64,000 nucleotides of DNA, taken from positions 43,012 to 107,011 of the forward strand of contig JAUCBJ010001972.1 of NCBI GenBank assembly GCA_032718475.1, in the 5' to 3' direction. Origin of the DNA: Nemertoderma westbladi (taxonomy: Eukaryota > Xenacoelomorpha > Nemertodermatida > Nemertodermatidae). A program made the position numbers and the translations under genes. Below, piece by piece: positions 46,881 through 58,576 of this stretch (positions are counted from its first letter, which is position 1; the number at the start of each line of letters is the position of its first letter). The notes under the pieces are model-generated. The model saw only the letters and a list, made by a program, of their open reading frames with translations. It did no database searches and was not told where the DNA came from.

Positions 46881-49757
46881 TTAATTTAAAAATCTGTTAA
46901 AATGACAATATGGCAATAGATCAACATCTTTCAATTTATCAGTAAAAATATTTACATTTGCAGAATTGACAATTTCTTCGGGTAAGGAATTCCAAATATC
47001 TACAGTTCTGTTTGAAAAAGAGTTTTTTACAATTTGTAGACGGCAAAACGATTTGAAAAGCTTACGGTTATGGCCTCTATTTCTAATATTGGTACTTAAA
47101 GTGAAAAAGTCATTAAAATTTAGATCAACATCATTATGAAAAATACTATACACCATTTTTAAATCATAAATATGCCTACGTACTTCTAGAGGTTGTAGCT
47201 TAAGAAAATTAATTCTCTCCATGTAACTACGGCTGCCGAGGTTACAGCGCTTAAAAAGACGCCGGGTGAAGTAACGCTGAACCCGTTCGATTAAATCAAT
47301 ACTACTTAACGTAAATGGAGAGCAAACGGCAGTACAATATTCTAGTAATGGTCTGGCATATGACTTATACGCTGTACAAATGGCTTTCAGGTTACCGGTA
47401 TAAAAACACTTAAATAAAATATTCACTACTCTATACGCCTTCTTTACTTGTTCACGGTAGTGAAGATCAAATTTCAAATCATGATTCACAATTACACCAA
47501 GATCTCTACAAAAGTCATCATTTTTTATAAGGTTACCATTAAGAAAGTATTGCACAGGTGACACCTTTATACAAGTTGTAGATAAATGAACTACTGAACA
47601 TTTGTGTGCAGCTATCTTGACCTGCCACTCATTTGCCCAAGTCTCTAGTGATTTGAGAGCTTCTGCCAATGAATGGATGTCTGATGATTTGCTGTACAAC
47701 TTGAGATCGTCAGCGAATAAATTACAACAGGTGCCGGTACCTATAATATCAGGTAAATCATTAACATAGAGTAAAAATAATAATGGCCCTAAAACGCTTC
47801 CTTGAATTGTACCTGATATAACTTTGCTTACGACAGAAATAGTATTACCAACCAAGACTTGTTGGGTACGATTACATAGAAAAGCACCAATCCACAATAA
47901 CAAGTGACCCGAGATACCGTAGCTAGCAAGTTTAGCCAAAAGTTTACAGTGAACGACAGAATCAAACGCCTTGGCGAAATCTATGTATATAACGTCTATA
48001 GAGCTGCGACTGTCAAGCAGCTTAAACCATTTATTAGTACTGTCAAGCAATTGAGTACAAGTACTGCGACGTTTCATAAATCCATGTTGCGACTTACTAA
48101 TAATATTATGCAACCTTAGGTACAATAATACATCATTTTTGATACATAACTCCATTATTTTACATGTTACACATGTAAGCGAAATGGGGCGGTAGTTATA
48201 CGGATTAGTGTGGCTGCCCTTCTTAAAGAGGAGGATAATGTTAGCAGTGAGCCATATAGAGGGTAAAGCGTGAGATTCAAATGATACTTTAAATAAAATA
48301 GACAACGGAACAGATAAACATTTAGGTAGTTTCGCAAAAATAAAACTGGGAAAACCATCTGGAGTTTTTCCACATTTAGCCTTAATATTCTTAAGTACAG
48401 AATAAACAGCACCAGGGGAAAAATCTACAGTGGAAATGTGTACACCATTAGCTACTCTACGGTTAAAAATAGGCATTGATTCATTATCCTTTGTAAAATT
48501 CTCAGAAAAAACTTCAGAAAATATATGTGCTTTAGTAGTGTCATCAATTATTACTTTGCCATTCATTTTAAACGCAGATATACCCGATCTGACTTTACGT
48601 TTGCTATTAACACAAGTAAAAATAGCGTTAGGCTTGCCAGATGTTAATATTTTGTTTTCACGTGCACAAGCCACTCTAAAGATGCCTTTAGAAACGGCCT
48701 TGGCACATTTCTTATACTCCTCTTGGCCGTTTTCTGTGTGGCGACGACGCCATAACAATTTCTTTCGCTTTTGTAATTTCGTTATAAAGCGCGGATTTGA
48801 TTTATTACTTGAAATTTTAGTGAAAGGTACAAATTTTTCGATACCGGATTTCAAAATTTCGGCAAATGCCAACCAATAATCATCCACAGATTCACAATTG
48901 TTATATACATCGGACCAGTTATAATTATCTAAGTATGCACCAAAGCTTATATAGTTGCCTTTCTTAAAGTTATAAAAACCGGCATCATCATTTTGAACAT
49001 ACTGTTTAGGAGAAACGATACTAAAAATAATTCCTGAATGATCACTAGTCGAAAAATTTTCGCGAGTATCAACATCAGATACGAACATATCCTCAGAAGT
49101 GAAAACAAGATCTAACACACTATTTAAGCGAGTTGGTTTAAATTGGAGTTGTTCAAGGCCACTTTCTAAAATAAAATTAGAAAAAGTATTATAGAGACTA
49201 TTATCAGGGTGGGATCCATCAGACCAGTTAAAAAGAGGCAAATTAAAGTCACCAAAAACTGTTACAGGAAAGTCCACATTGCATAAATCTGATAAACCCA
49301 GACATAACCGGCGATCATCATCGTTTGACGAGGAAGGGGTTCGATAAACGCAAATCAAACGGCAAGGATGCTGACCTACGAGATCGAGGGCGACGATCTC
49401 CAGACCTTCGAATTTTTCACCAGAAAGTTCAATTCGATGGATAGGTGCTCCCAGGGCGCAGTCACGGATAAGGATTGCGACACCGCCTGCCCTTAAAACA
49501 CGATCGTTGCGATAAACACTAAACTTCCCGTTCCCGGACAGCATACCATCAGTAAAGGAGCTCGTCAGCCAGGTTTCCGTAATTCCGATTACGTCAAATT
49601 CGCAGTCGGCCAAAAAAGCGTTCAATTCGGCCAATTTGTTACCTAGAGATTGGGCGTTGAAGCAACAACATTCTATGAAAGGCGAGACACAGTGCGTCTG
49701 GTATTCCCCCGTTACGCGTTTCCCAGATTTCCCCGGACGGCATGCTCCTGGGTGCCA
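46881..49757 (-). CDS. CR1/jockey-like LINE ORF2: endonuclease-reverse transcriptase, N-terminally truncated
   Basis: The frame is open from the truncation point at 49757 to the stop at 46881-46883, 958 codons, with no stop or frameshift. Numbering from TTG 49634, the endonuclease begins at once: an NAQSLGNK lead-in, ITETWL, a VFGDFNLP motif, a RLNSVLDLVF motif and a STSDHSGI motif. Reverse transcriptase follows: LFKKG....NYRPISL, QHGFMKRRST, IDFAKAFDSV, GTIQGSVLGPLLF, and the catalytic F640-A641-D642-D643. The C terminus includes the RNRGHNRKLF..F.NRTVDIWNSLPEEIVNS region typical of CR1/jockey-superfamily C termini. ORF1 and the 5' UTR are absent, so the copy is 5'-truncated, but ORF2 could still be enzymatically complete. 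Confidence 0.92.
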   Translation of the reverse strand, partial: WHPGACRPGKSGKRVTGEYQTHCVSPFIECCCFNAQSLGNKLAELNAFLADCEFDVIGITETWLTSSFTDGMLSGNGKFSVYRNDRVLRAGGVAILIRDCALGAPIHRIELSGEKFEGLEIVALDLVGQHPCRLICVYRTPSSSNDDDRRLCLGLSDLCNVDFPVTVFGDFNLPLFNWSDGSHPDNSLYNTFSNFILESGLEQLQFKPTRLNSVLDLVFTSEDMFVSDVDTRENFSTSDHSGIIFSIVSPKQYVQNDDAGFYNFKKGNYISFGAYLDNYNWSDVYNNCESVDDYWLAFAEILKSGIEKFVPFTKISSNKSNPRFITKLQKRKKLLWRRRHTENGQEEYKKCAKAVSKGIFRVACARENKILTSGKPNAIFTCVNSKRKVRSGISAFKMNGKVIIDDTTKAHIFSEVFSENFTKDNESMPIFNRRVANGVHISTVDFSPGAVYSVLKNIKAKCGKTPDGFPSFIFAKLPKCLSVPLSILFKVSFESHALPSIWLTANIILLFKKGSHTNPYNYRPISLTCVTCKIMELCIKNDVLLYLRLHNIISKSQHGFMKRRSTCTQLLDSTNKWFKLLDSRSSIDVIYIDFAKAFDSVVHCKLLAKLASYGISGHLLLWIGAFLCNRTQQVLVGNTISVVSKVISGTIQGSVLGPLLFLLYVNDLPDIIGTGTCCNLFADDLKLYSKSSDIHSLAEALKSLETWANEWQVKIAAHKCSVVHLSTTCIKVSPVQYFLNGNLIKNDDFCRDLGVIVNHDLKFDLHYREQVKKAYRVVNILFKCFYTGNLKAICTAYKSYARPLLEYCTAVCSPFTLSSIDLIERVQRYFTRRLFKRCNLGSRSYMERINFLKLQPLEVRRHIYDLKMVYSIFHNDVDLNFNDFFTLSTNIRNRGHNRKLFKSFCRLQIVKNSFSNRTVDIWNSLPEEIVNSANVNIFTDKLKDVDLLPYCHFNRFLN

Positions 49758-49758
49758 G

Positions 49759-52700
49759 GTTTATGTTACCCACTATATTTACCCTTTCTTTGTGTTTACG
49801 TTAACCACTATATTTACCTGTTCTTTGTGTTTACGTTACCCACTATATTTACCTTTTCTTTGCGTTTATGTTACCCACTATATATACCTGTTCTTTGTGT
49901 TTATATCACCCACTATATTTACCTGTTCTTTGTGTTTATATCACCCACTATATTTACCTGTTCTTTGTGTTTACGTTACCCACTATATTTACTGTTCTTT
50001 GTGTTTACGTTAACCACTATATTTACCTGTTCTTTGTGTTTATGTTACCCACTATATTTACCTCTTTGTGTTTACGTTACCCACTATATTTACCTGTTCT
50101 TTGTGTTTACGTTACCCACTATGTTTACCTGTTCTTTGTGTTTATGTTACCCACTATATTTACCTGTTCTTTGTGTTTACGTTACCCACTATATTTACCT
50201 GTTCTTTGTGTTTATGTCACCCACTATATTTACCTGTTCTTTGTGTTTATGTTACCCACTATATTTACTGTTCTTTGTGTTTACGTTAACCACTATATTT
50301 ACCTGTTCTTTGTGTTTACGTTAACCACTATATTTACCTGTTCTTTGTGTTTACGTTACCCACTATATTTACCTGTTCTTTGTGTTTATGTTATCCACTA
50401 TATTTACCTGTTCTTTGTGTTTACGTTACCCACTATATATACCTGTTCTTTGTGTTTATGTTACCCACTATATTTACCCTTTCTTTGTGTTTACGTTACC
50501 CAGTATATTTACCTCTTTGTGTTTACGTTACCCACTATATTTACCTGTTCTTTGTGTTTACGTTAACCATTATATTTACCTGTTCTTTGTGTTTACGTTA
50601 CCCACTATAATTACTGTTCTTTGTGTTTATGTTACCCACTATATTTACCTTATCTTTGTGTTTACGTTAACCACTATATTTACCTGTTCTTTGTGTTTAC
50701 GTTACCCACTATATTTACCCTTTCTTTGTGTTTACGTTAACCACTATATTTACCTGTTCTTTGTGTTTACGTTACCCACTATATTTACCTTATCTTTGTG
50801 TTTACGTTAACCACTATATTTACCTGTTCTTTGTGTTTACGTTACCCACTATATTTACCTGTTCTTTGTGTTTACGTTACCCACTATATTTACCCTTTCT
50901 TTGTGTTTACGTTACCCACTATATTTACCTGTTCTTTGTGTTCACGTTACCCACTATATATACATGTTCTTTGTGTTTACGTTAACCACTATATTTACCT
51001 GTTCTTTGTGTTTATGTTACCCACTATATTTACCCTTTCTTTGTGTTTACGTTACCCACTATATTTACCTGTTCTTTGTGTTTACGTTACCCACTATATT
51101 TACTGTTCTTTGTGTTTATGTTACCCACTATATTTACCTGTTCTTTGTGTTTACGTTAACCACTATATTTACCCTTTCTTTGTGTTTACGTTGCCCACTA
51201 TATTTACCTGTTCTTTGTGTTTATGTTACCCACTATATTTACTGTTCTTTGTGTTTACGTTAACCACTATATTTACCTGTTCTTTGTGTTTACGTTAACC
51301 ACTATATTTACCTGTTCTTTGTGTTTACGTTACCCACTATATTTACCCTTTCTTTGTGTTTACGTTAACCACTATATTTACCTGTTCTTTGTGTTTACGT
51401 TAACCACTATATTTACCTGTTCTTTGTGTTTACGTTACCCACTATATTTACCCTTTCTTTGTGTTTACGTTAACCACTATATTTACCTGTTCTTTGTGTT
51501 TACGTTAACCACTATATTTACCTGTTCTTTGTGTTTACGTTACCCACTATATTTACCTTATCTTTGTGTTTACGTTAACCACTATATTTACCTGTTCTTT
51601 GTGTTTACGTTACCCACTATATTTACCTGTTCTTTGTGTTTACGTTAACCACTATATTTACCTGTTCTTTGTGTTTATGTTACCCACTATATTTACCCTT
51701 TCTTTGTGTTTACGTTGACCACTATATTTACCTGTTCTTTGTGTTTACGTTACCCACTATATATACCTGTTCTTTGTGTTTACGTTACCCACTATATATA
51801 CCTGTTCTTTGTGTTTACGTTACCCACTATATATACCTGTTCTTTGTGTTTATGTTACCCACTATATTTACCTGTTCTTTGTGTTTACGTTAACCACTAT
51901 ATTTACCTGTTCTTTGTGTTTACGTTACCCACTATATTTACATTATCTTTGTGTTTACGTTAACCACTATATTTACCTGTTCTTTGTGTTTATGTTACCC
52001 ACTATATTTACTGTTCTTTGTGTTTACGTTAACCACTATATTTACCTGTTCTTTGTGTTTACGTTACCCACTATATTTACCCTTTCTTTGTGTTTACGTT
52101 ACCCACTATATTTACCTGTTCTTTGTGTTTATGTTACCCACTATATTTACTGTTCTTTGTGTTTACGTTAACCACTATATATACCTGTTCTTTGTGTTTA
52201 CGTTACCCACTATATATACCTGTTCTTTGTGTTTACGTTACCCACTATATTTACCCTTTCTTTGTGTTTACGTTACCCACTATATTTACCTGTTCTTTGT
52301 GTTTATGTTACCCACTATATTTACTGTTCTTTGTGTTTACGTTAACCACTATATTTACCTGTTCTTTGTGTTTATGTTACCCACTATATTTACTGTTCTT
52401 TGTGTTTACGTTAACCACTATATTTACCTGTTCTTTGTGTTTACGTTACCCACTATATTTACCCTTTCTTTGTGTTTACGTTGCCCACTATATTTACCTG
52501 TTCTTTGTGTTTATGTTACCCACTATATTTACTGTTCTTTGTGTTTACGTTAACCACTATATTTACCTGTTCTTTGTGTTTACGTTACCCACTATATTTA
52601 CCCTTTCTTTGTGTTTACGTTAACCACTATATTTACCTGTTCTTTGTGTTTACGTTACCCACTATATTTACCTTATCTTTGTGTTTACGTTAACCACTAT

Positions 52701-55700
52701 ATTTACCTGTTCTTTGTGTTTACGTTACCCACTATATTTACCTGTTCTTTGTGTTTACGTTACCCACTATATTTACCTGTTCTTTGTGTTTATATCACCC
52801 ACTATATTTACATGTTCTTTGTGTTTATATCACCCACTATATTTACATGTTCTTTGTGTTTATATCACCCACTATATTTACATGTTCTTTGTGTTTATAT
52901 CACCCACTATATTTACTGTTCTTTGTGTTTACGTTAACCACTATATTTACCTGTTCTTTGTGTTTACGTTACCCACTATATTTACTGTTCTTTGTGTTTA
53001 CGTCACCCACTATATTTACCTGTTCTTTGTGTTTACGTTAACCACTATATTTACCTGTTCTTTGTGTTTACGTTACCCACTATATTTACCTGTTCTTTGT
53101 GTTTACGTTACCCACTATATTTACCTGTTCTTTGTATTTACGTTACCCACTATATTTACATGTTCTTCGTGTTTATATCACCCACTATATTTACATGTTC
53201 TTTGTGTTTATATCACCCACTATATTTACTGTTCTTTGTGTTTACGTTAACCACTATATTTACCTGTTCTTTGTGTTTATGTTACCCACTATATTTACTG
53301 TTCTTTGTGTTTATATCACCCACTATATTTACATGTTCTTTGTGTTTATATCACCCACTATATTTACATGTTCTTTGTGTTTACGTTACCCACTATATTT
53401 ACCTGTTCTTTGTGTTTACGTTACCCACTATATTTACTGTTCTTTGTGTTTACGTTAACCACTATATTTACCTGTTCTTTGTGTTTACGTTACCCACTAT
53501 ATTTACCTGTTCTTTGTGTTTATATCACCCACTATATTTACTGTTCTTTGTGTTTACGTTAACCACTATATTTACCTGTTCTTTGTGTTTACGTTAACCA
53601 CTATATTTACCTGTTCTTTGTGTTTACGTTACCCACTATATTTACATGTTCTTTGTGTTTATATCACCCACTATATTTACATGTTCTTTGTGTTTATATC
53701 ACCCACTATATTTACTGTTCTTTGTGTTTACGTTAACCACTATATTTACCTGTTCTTTGTGTTTATGTTACCCACTATATTTACTGTTCTTTGTGTTTAT
53801 ATCACCCACTATATTTACATGTTCTTTGTGTTTATATCACACACTATATTTACTGTTCTTTGTGTTTACGTTAACCACTATATTTACCTGTTCTTTGTGT
53901 TTACGTTAACCACTATATATACCTGTTCTTTGTGTTTACGTTACCCACTATATTTACCTGTTATTTGTGTTTACGTTAACCACTATATTTACCTGTTCTT
54001 TGTGTTTACGTTACCCACTATATATACCTGTTCTTTGTGTTTACGTTACCCACTATATTTACCTGTTCTTTGTATTTACGTTACCCACTATATTTACATG
54101 TTCTTTGTGTTTACGTTAACCACTATATTTACCTGTTCTTTGTGTTTACGTTACCCACTATATTTACCTGTTCTTTGTGTTTACGTTAACCACTATATTT
54201 ACATGTTCTTTGTGTTTACGTTACCCACTATATTTACTGCTCTTTGTGTTTATATCACCCACTATATTTACATGTTCTTTGTGTTTATATCACCCACTAT
54301 ATTTACTGTTCTTTGTGTTTACGTTACCCACTATATTTACCTGTTCTTTGTGTTTACGTTAACCACTATATTTACCTGTTCTTTGTGTTTACGTTACCCA
54401 CTATATTTACCTGTTCTTTGTGTTTACGTTAACCACTATATTTACCTGTTCTTTGTGTTTACGTTACCCACTATATTTACATGTTCTTTGTGTTTACGTT
54501 AACCACTATATTTACCTGTTCTTTGTGTTTACGTTACCCACTATATTTACCTGTTCTTTGTGTTTACGTTAACCACTATATTTACCTGTTCTTTGTGTTT
54601 ACGTTACCCACTATATTTACTGTTCTTTGTGTTTATATCACCCACTATATTTACATGTTCTTTGTGTTTATATCACCCACTATATTTACTGTTCTTTGTG
54701 TTTACGTTACCCACTATATTTACCTGTTCTTTGTGTTTACGTTAACCACTATATTTACCTGTTCTTTGTATTTACGTTACCCACTATATTTACATGTTCT
54801 TTGTGTTTACGTTAACCACTATATTTACCTGTTCTTTGTGTTTACGTTACCCACTATATTTACCTGTTCTTTGTGTTTACGTTAACCACTATATTTACCT
54901 GTTCTTTGTGTTTACGTTACCCACTATATTTACTGTTCTTTGTGTTTATATCACCCACTATATTTACATGTTCTTTGTGTTTATATCACCCACTATATTT
55001 ACTGTTCTTTGTGTTTACGTTACCCACTATATTTACCTGTTCTTTGTGTTTACGTTAACCACTATATTTACCTGTTCTTTGTGTTTACGTTACCCACTAT
55101 ATTTACCTGTTCTTTGTGTTTACGTTAACCACTATATTTACCTGTTCTTTGTGTTTACGTTACCCACTATATTTACTGTTCTTTGTGTTTATATCACCCA
55201 CTATATTTACTGTTCTTTGTGTTTACGTTACCCACTATATTTACATGTTCTTTGTGTTTACGTTAACCACTATATTTACCTGTTCTTTGTGTTTATGTTA
55301 CCCACTATATTTACCTGCTCTTTGTGTTTACGTCACCCACTATATTTACCTGTTCTTTGTGTTTACGTTAACCACTATATTTACCTGTTCTTTGTGTTTA
55401 CGTTACCCACTATATTTACCTGTTCTTTGTGTTTACGTTACCCACTATATTTACCTGTTCTTTGTATTTACGTTACCCACTATATTTACATGTTCTTTGT
55501 GTTTATATCACCCACTATATTTACATGTTCTTTGTGTTTATATCACCCACTATATTTACTGTTCTTTGTGTTTACGTTAACCACTATATTTACCTGTTCT
55601 TTGTGTTTATGTTACCCACTATATTTACTGTTCTTTGTGTTTACGTTAATCACTATATTTACCTGTTCTTTGTGTTTACGTTACCCACTATATTTACTGT

Positions 55701-57459
55701 TCTTTGTGTTTACGTCACCCACTATATTTACCTGTTCTTTGTGTTTACGTTAACCACTATATTTACCTGTTCTTTGTGTTTATGTTACCCACTATATTTA
55801 CTGTTCTTTGTGTTTACGTTAACCACTATATTTACCTGTTCTTTGTGTTTATGTTACCCACTATATTTACTGTTCTTTGTGTTTACGTTAACCACTATAT
55901 TTACCTGTTCTTTGTGTTTACGTTACCCACTATATTTACTGTTCTTTGTGTTTACGTCACCCACTATATTTACCTGTTCTTTGTATTTACGTTACCCACT
56001 ATATTTACCTGTTCTTTGTGTTTACGTTACCCACTATATTTACCTGTTCTTTGTGTTTACGTTACCCACTATATTTACCTGTTCTTTGTGTTTACGTTAA
56101 CCACTATATTTACCTGTTCTTTGTGTTTACGTTACCCACTATATTTACCTGTTCTTTGTGTTTACGTTAACCACTATATTTACTTGTTCTTTGTGTTTAC
56201 GTTACCCACTATATATACCTGTTGTTTGTGTTTACGTTAACCACTATATTTACCTGTTCTTTGTGTTTACGTTACCCACTATATTTACCTGTTCTTTGTG
56301 TTTACGTTACCCACTATATTTACCTGTTCTTTGTATTTACGTTACCCACTATATTTACCTGTTCTTTGTGTTTACGTTACACAATATATTTACCTGTTCT
56401 TTGTGTTTACGTTACCCACTATATTTACCTGTTCTTTGTGTTTACGTTAACCACTATATTTACCTGTTCTTTGTGTTTACGTTACCCACTATATTTACCT
56501 GTTCTTTGTGTTTACGTTAACCACTATATTTACCTGTTCTTTGTGTTTACGTTACCCACTATATATACCTGTTGTTTGTGTTTACGTTAACCACTATATT
56601 TACCTGTTCTTTGTGTTTACGTTACCCACTATATTTACCTGTTCTTTGTGTTTACGTTACCCACTATATTTACCTGTTCTTTGTATTTACGTTACCCACT
56701 ATATTTACCTGTTCTTTGTGTTTACGTTACACAATATATTTACCTGTTCTTTGTGTTTACGTTACCCACTATATTTACCTGTTCTTTGTGTTTACGTTAC
56801 CCACTATATTTACCTGTTCTTTGTGTTTACGTTACCCACTATATTTACCTGTTCTTTGTGTTTACGTTACCCACTATATTTACCTGTTCTTTGTGTTTAC
56901 GTTAACCACTATATTTACCTGTTCTTTGTGTTTACGTTACCCACTATATTTACCTGTTCTTTGTGTTTACGTTAACCACTATATTTACCTGTTCTTTGTG
57001 TTTACGTTACCCACTATATTTACCTGTTCTTTGTGTTTACGTTACCCACTATATTTACCTGTTCTTTGTGTTTACGTTACCCACTATATTTACCTGTTCT
57101 TTGTGTTTACGTTAACCACTATATTTACCTGTTCTTTGTGTTTACGTTACCCACTATATTTACCTGTTCTTTGTGTTTACGTTACCCACTATATTTACCT
57201 GTTCTTTGTGTTTACGTTACCCACTATATATACCTGTTCTTTGTGTTTACGTTACCCACTATATTTACCTGTTCTTTGTGTTTACGTTACCCACTATATA
57301 TACCTGTTCTTTGTGTTTACGTTACCCACTATATTTACCTGTTCTTTGTGTTTACGTTACCCACTATATTTACCTGTTCTTTGTGTTTACGTTACCCACT
57401 ATATTTACCTGTTCTTTGTGTGTATGTCACCCACTATATTTACCTGTTCTTTGTGTTTA
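49759..57459. repeat. Satellite C (35-bp monomer), right block
   Basis: About 220 monomers continuing the same array after the CR1-like LINE. Monomers just right of the LINE (49759-49990) carry the TTTTCTTTGCGTTTATG variant also seen just left of it (45970-46010, 46455-46475), consistent with one array split by the insertion. Around 53.9-55.1 kb, blocks with TATATCACCC doublets recur every 313-383 bp. The array ends at TTTGTGTTTAG/GACCTCCC near 57460. Confidence 0.97.
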
Positions 57460-57843
57460 GGACCTCCCATTTCTCCCGACTTCAACTCCTGTCGCGTTAG
57501 GTAACCACGGATGCCGGCTTGTATGGTAATGACTGCAGACAGAGCCTCTGGGTCGGTTGGATCTATAGGGGGTTTTTCCTAAAAGAAATGATTTTATTAT
57601 TTTATTGTTGAATTTGTCTTTACAGGTAATATTGGTTTTACAGGTAAATATTTGTTTTACAGTTAATATCCATTATTTTATAATTATCATAATTTTTTAT
57701 TAATTGACTTAAATGTTAATTTAGTATTCACAACAAATACAAAATATATTTTCGTTTCCGGTAATTAACTTCATACGGCCAAAACGCCAACGAACCTGTC
57801 TTTAGACTGGGTAGTCCTTGTTAAGAGGTGAGCCGTTTTTTTT
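57460..57843. other. Spacer right of satellite C
   Basis: No gene visible. 57480-57508 is a 24/29 match to 31972-32000 at the opposite end of the array. 57620-57665 has three imperfect copies of TTTTACAGGTAATATT. The minus strand from about 57843 downward is the region just beyond the tail of the LINE-derived 66-bp repeat. Confidence 0.55.
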
Positions 57844-58576
57844 ACTACTACTACTACTAAGTCGAGCGAACTCGGACAGTGGAAATGAGATCCTTCCAGG
57901 CTTCCCGATTCTCCAACTACTACTAGGTCGAGCGAACTCGGATAGTGGAAATGAGATCCTTCCAGGCTTCCCGATTCTCCAACTACTACTAGGTCGAGCG
58001 AACTCGGATAGTGGAAATGAGATCCTTCCAGGCTTCCCGATTCTCCAAATACTACTAGGTCGAGCGAACTCGGACAGTGGAAATGAGATCCTTCCAGGCT
58101 TCCCGATTCTCCAACTACTACTAGGTCGAGCGAACTCGGACAGTGGAAATGAGATCCTTCCAGGCTTCCCGATTCTCCAAATACTACTAGGTCGAGCGAA
58201 CTCGGACAGTGGAAATGAGATCCTTCCAGGCTTCCCGATTCTCCAACTACTACTAGGTCGATAGAACTCGGACAGTGGAAATGAGATCCTTCCAGGCTTC
58301 CCGATTCTACTACTACTAATAGGTCGAGCAAACTCGGATAGTGGAAATGAGATCCTTCCAGGCTTCCCGATTCTACTACTACTACTAGGTCGAGCGAACT
58401 CGGACAGTGGAAATGAGATCCTTCCAGGCTTCCCGATTCTCCAAATACTACTAGGTCGAGCGAACTCGGACAGTGGAAATGAGATCCTTCCAGGCTTCCC
58501 GATTCTCCAACTACTACTAGGTCGAGCAAACTCGGATAGTGGAAATGAGATCCTTCCAGGCTTCCCGATTCTCCAT
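57844..58576 (-). repeat. 66-bp tandem repeat made from the 3' end of a LINE (11 copies)
   Basis: Eleven regularly spaced units, with the GTCGAG/GTCGAT landmark at 57862, 57928, 57994, 58060, 58126, 58192, 58258, 58324, 58390, 58456 and 58522, exactly 66 bp apart. On the minus strand each unit encodes the last residues of the adjacent LINE ORF (ENREAWKDLIS and onward to the stop), followed by a TAG-TAG-TAG tail. The rightmost unit is the ORF's real 3' end; the other ten lie downstream. The leftmost unit ends in a longer TAG run and eight A. The array is thus an amplified LINE 3' terminus, not a gene, despite open alternative frames of more than 250 codons. Confidence 0.93.

Larger units (their letters stand above)
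46504..49758 (-). mobile_element. CR1/jockey-like LINE, 5'-truncated, inserted in satellite C
   Basis: A 3.25-kb minus-strand LINE within the 35-bp array. Its 3' end, read on the minus strand, finishes in an AAATAAATAAAATAAAA-type tail at 46504-46520. Its 5' end is truncated at 49758, where GCCAG meets satellite GTTTATGTTACCC. Only a 3-4 bp duplication (GTTT at 46500-46503 and 49759-49762) is possible, consistent with CR1-type elements, which often make short or no target duplications. Clade placement is from motif style. Confidence 0.93.

Noticed and set aside
32012-57459. Dozens of long forward open frames (up to 568 codons) in the 35-bp array
   Set aside because: They are overlapping frames of a stop-free tandem repeat giving the same peptide in every frame; no start context, unique domain or splice evidence.
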